A stretch of 64,000 nucleotides of DNA, taken from JAWXBK01 sp034439975. GTDB lineage: Bacteria; Pseudomonadota; Alphaproteobacteria; Dongiales; Dongiaceae. This document shows, in pieces, positions 61,593-64,000 of this stretch (position 1 is its first letter; the number at the start of each line of letters is the position of its first letter). The stretch covers positions 4,325 to 68,324 of the forward strand of contig JAWXBK010000032.1 of the NCBI GenBank assembly GCA_034439975.1, written 5' to 3'. The translations under genes were made by a program, and so were the position numbers. The notes beneath the pieces were generated by a model. It was not told the origin of the DNA. It searched no databases and was given only the letters and a program-made list of their open reading frames with translations.

Positions 61593-64000
61593 ATGGCGAC
61601 CGATTCGACGGACGGTCCCACCACGACCTCTGGTCTTGGTGGCGCTGAAACCTCTGATCTCACCTCAACGCCTACGCAAGTTTCACCCGCGACCGCGGTG
61701 AGCGAAACGCCGGTACCCGACGATATTGCGGGTGCTGAAGGGACGGACAGCGCGTCAGAGCAAGACGCCACGGACCAGGTTGCCCAGGCATCGGCGATCA
61801 CGCTCATTCCAAAGGCCGGAGAATGGGTCGTCGTTCGCGTTGAAGCGGGTGACAAGATCGCACTGCCGTTTATGCTTGCTGGCGCGCGCGGATTGTTGCG
61901 CGACGGCAATATTGAAATTGTTCTGCCGAACGGCGGCGTCGTTGTTCTGCAGGGATACCTCGCTGCTGTGCAGGGTGAGCCGCCGCTGCAATTGACCGAC
62001 GCGAACGGCGAGAGCGTCGATCTTGAAGATTTCATTGTCGCGATCGATGAGCTCGAGGATCTGAGCCAGATCGCGCTTTTGCAGATTCTCGGTCTGACAG
62101 AGGAGGAACTCGCTGTCCTGACGGAGGGCGGTGCGCTCCAAAATATCAGCCCCCCGATTCACGATGGCGGTGCTTCATTCACACAGGAGCCTTCGCTAAC
62201 AATCGTCGACGGGATTGAAGAAAAAGGCGCGCTGCTCGCGACGGAACTGAGTTATGGCGTGCCGGAGATCGACGACCGCGAGACCATTCCGCTGGATGAC
62301 GACGAAGAACCCGGTCCGACCGATCAGATCTGGAGCATTGATGGCGGCGAAAGCGTCGTTGAAGGCGACAACGCCATTTACACGGTCTCGTACACGGGTG
62401 CGTCGCTGGCGCCGGGCCAGACGATGACGATCTCGGTTGCGACGTCGGGCGGCTACGACAGCAGCCTGAACGATGCGGCGGCGGGCTCGGACTACACGGC
62501 GCTGGGTACGGTGCTGACGTTCACGGGTGGCAGCGCGACGTCGCAGACGGTTGCGGTTTCGACGATCGACGACACGGTGGTCGAGGGTTCGGAGGACTAC
62601 TCGGTCACGATCGACGATCAAAGCGTCGGCACGATCGGCACGAGCCAGAGCAACACCGTTATCACCGATGACGATGAGACCAATGTGACGTGGAACATCA
62701 CCGGCAGCTCGCAGGTGAACGAAGGCGACACGGCCCAGTACACCGTCAGCTACACCGGCGGCGCGCTGGCCCCGGGTGCGACGGCGCTCGTCACGGTCGC
62801 AACCGGTCTCGCCGATATCGATCCGATGGATGCGATCGCCGGCAGTGATTACACGTCGCTAACCACGATCCTCACCTTCACCGGCGGCGGCGTGACGCAG
62901 CGGACCGTTGCGGTCTCGACGATCGAAGACACGCTGGTCGAACCGACCGAGGATTATGAGGTCGCAATCACAGCGTCGCTGGGCGCAGTTGTGACCGACT
63001 CGCAGCACACCAACATCGTGGATGACGATGCGACAAGCCTGGTCTGGTCGATCACGCCGGGCGGTCTCAGCATCGACGAAGCTGAACACGATGTCGCAAC
63101 GGTGTCATACACCGGTGCGACCATTGCGCCAGGCTTCACTGCCCTGGTCACCGTGGCGACCGGTCCGGGCTGGACTGGCTCATTGATCGATGCCCAGGCC
63201 AATGTCGACTACACGGCCTTCACGACGGTCCTGACGTTCACATCCGGTACCGGCACATCGCAAATGATCGGTATCTCGACGCTGAACGACACTCTCGTCG
63301 AGGGGACAGAAGATTTCACCGTAACGATTGGAAGCGTTTCGAGCGGAACGATCGGGGCCTCTCAGGTCAATGCGTCGATCATCGACGATGACACGAGCAA
63401 TCTGGTCTGGAACGTGTTTGGCAATTCGACCGTCACAGAAGGCAGCCAAACCACTTACAGCGTCAGCTACACCGGGGCTGCTTTGGCGCCGGGCATCACC
63501 GCGACGATCACCGTCGCGACGGGCAACGCGGTCGGGGCGCCCCCGAATGCAACGCCGGGTGTGGACTACACGGCTCTATCGACTGTGCTGACATTCACCG
63601 GTGGCGGCGTGACGCAACGGACCGTTGCAGTGTCGACGATCCAGGATACGCTGGTTGAAGGCACCGAAGACTATGCGGTGATTATCTCGAACCAGAGCGT
63701 TGGCGTGGTAGGCACGGGCCAGGTAAACACGCATATCGCCGACGACGATATTGCCTGGTCGATCTCTCCGGCCACCGCGTCAGATACCGAGGGTACGACG
63801 CGGAACTACACGGTGTCGTACTCTGGTGCCATCCAGGCGGGCCAGACCGCGACGATCACGGTCGCAACCGGCAACAACAATGTGTCGACGTTCCCGAACG
63901 CGACCGCCGGCGCCGACTATACGGCGGTCTCGACGGTGCTGACGTTTACATCCGGAACGGGGACGCAGCGCACAGTCGCGGTGTCGACCATTCAGGATAC
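61593..64000 (+). CDS. Giant Calx-beta repeat adhesin, N-terminal part (runs past the window end)
   Basis: An open frame of more than 800 codons with no stop before the window edge. There is no Sec signal. Residues 1-65 are Ser/Thr/Asp-rich; residues 67-150 (ITLIPKAGEWVVVRVEAGDK, LPNGGVVVLQGYL) resemble the N-terminal region of type I-secreted RTX adhesins, including the LapA-type retention domain. From residue 247 on, five Calx-beta repeats follow (WS/N-I....EG...YTVSYTGA.LAPG.TA..TVATG, TVLTFTGG...TVAVSTI.DTLVEGTEDY.V.I). Calx-beta domains bind calcium. The protein is probably exported by a T1SS and used in attachment; the secretion genes are not in the window. Confidence 0.9.
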   Translation, partial: MATDSTDGPTTTSGLGGAETSDLTSTPTQVSPATAVSETPVPDDIAGAEGTDSASEQDATDQVAQASAITLIPKAGEWVVVRVEAGDKIALPFMLAGARGLLRDGNIEIVLPNGGVVVLQGYLAAVQGEPPLQLTDANGESVDLEDFIVAIDELEDLSQIALLQILGLTEEELAVLTEGGALQNISPPIHDGGASFTQEPSLTIVDGIEEKGALLATELSYGVPEIDDRETIPLDDDEEPGPTDQIWSIDGGESVVEGDNAIYTVSYTGASLAPGQTMTISVATSGGYDSSLNDAAAGSDYTALGTVLTFTGGSATSQTVAVSTIDDTVVEGSEDYSVTIDDQSVGTIGTSQSNTVITDDDETNVTWNITGSSQVNEGDTAQYTVSYTGGALAPGATALVTVATGLADIDPMDAIAGSDYTSLTTILTFTGGGVTQRTVAVSTIEDTLVEPTEDYEVAITASLGAVVTDSQHTNIVDDDATSLVWSITPGGLSIDEAEHDVATVSYTGATIAPGFTALVTVATGPGWTGSLIDAQANVDYTAFTTVLTFTSGTGTSQMIGISTLNDTLVEGTEDFTVTIGSVSSGTIGASQVNASIIDDDTSNLVWNVFGNSTVTEGSQTTYSVSYTGAALAPGITATITVATGNAVGAPPNATPGVDYTALSTVLTFTGGGVTQRTVAVSTIQDTLVEGTEDYAVIISNQSVGVVGTGQVNTHIADDDIAWSISPATASDTEGTTRNYTVSYSGAIQAGQTATITVATGNNNVSTFPNATAGADYTAVSTVLTFTSGTGTQRTVAVSTIQD
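62331..64000 (+). repeat. Five in-frame Calx-beta coding repeats
   Basis: Repeats begin with a Trp codon at 62331, 62691, 63045, 63408 and 63756, spacing 360, 354, 363 and 348 bases (116-121 residues); the last is cut by the window end. Repeats 2 and 4 are nearly identical over about 60 bases around the TFTGGGVTQRTVAVSTI segment (62878 and 63596), pointing to recent duplication or gene conversion. The others are diverged at DNA level but alike in protein. Confidence 0.9.

Noticed and set aside
62331..64000. Repeated DNA as a mobile element or satellite
   Set aside because: The period is a whole number of codons and the frame stays open, so these are protein domain repeats.

Overview
This is a GC-rich chromosomal window that reads as an alphaproteobacterium, probably in or near the Rhodospirillales. 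The evidence is the order secY-adk-rpsM-rpsK-rpoA-rplQ followed by an HtrA/RarA/CrcB/RluC/HAD/AsmA/ATP12 run, together with ATP12 and DUF1489 proteins, a two-subunit acyl-CoA carboxylase, and a malic enzyme fused to a phosphotransacetylase-like domain. The assignment rests on gene content and order only; no 16S rRNA gene is present.

Region 1 (1-9921, + strand) is the S10/spc/alpha ribosomal block: the end of rpsC, then rplP to rplO, secY, adk, and rpsM-rpsK-rpoA-rplQ. A strong sigma-70-like promoter lies upstream of rpsM. Region 2 (10025-17644) is a tightly packed run: HtrA protease, RarA, fluoride channel CrcB, a pseudouridine synthase, a HAD phosphatase, an AsmA protein and the F1-ATPase assembly chaperone ATP12, whose only sensible start is a CTG. 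Region 3 (17757-27240) is central metabolism: acyl-CoA carboxylase beta and alpha subunits around a DUF1698-type methyltransferase and a methyltransferase remnant, then acylphosphatase, a lipB gene broken by a one-base frameshift, tRNA-Leu(GAG), malic enzyme and MgtE.

Region 4 (27314-32598) is a set of small accessory enzymes: DUF1272, RidA, DUF1989, SDR and DUF3291 in one run, then a DsbA-fold isomerase, a threonine-dehydratase-like enzyme, a methylglutaconyl-CoA-hydratase-like protein and DUF1489. Region 5 (32691-49585) is a catabolic island for N-methylated compounds. It has a dimethylglycine-dehydrogenase-like flavoprotein, a translationally coupled five-gene operon (class I amidotransferase hydrolase, FGGY kinase, amidohydrolase, aldo/keto reductase, nitronate-monooxygenase-like), soxBDAG sarcosine oxidase, an MlrC/M81 peptidase and an orphan Rieske protein. 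Five tandem 29-bp hairpin-forming repeats lie between the divergent soxB and mlrC.

Region 6 (49590-59882) has an aminoglycoside/choline-kinase-fold protein, a TPP riboswitch in front of a thiBPQ-type ABC transporter, a class III aminotransferase, an S9 peptidase, a beta-keto acid cleavage enzyme, a trans-aconitate-methyltransferase-like protein and a 2OG-Fe(II) dioxygenase. Region 7 (60078-64000) is a surface module: an RHH-PAS protein, a small protein resembling an adhesin domain, an AT-richer control region with palindromes, and the first 800 or so residues of a giant Calx-beta repeat adhesin that runs off the window. No insertion sequences, integrases, CRISPR arrays or rRNA genes were seen.
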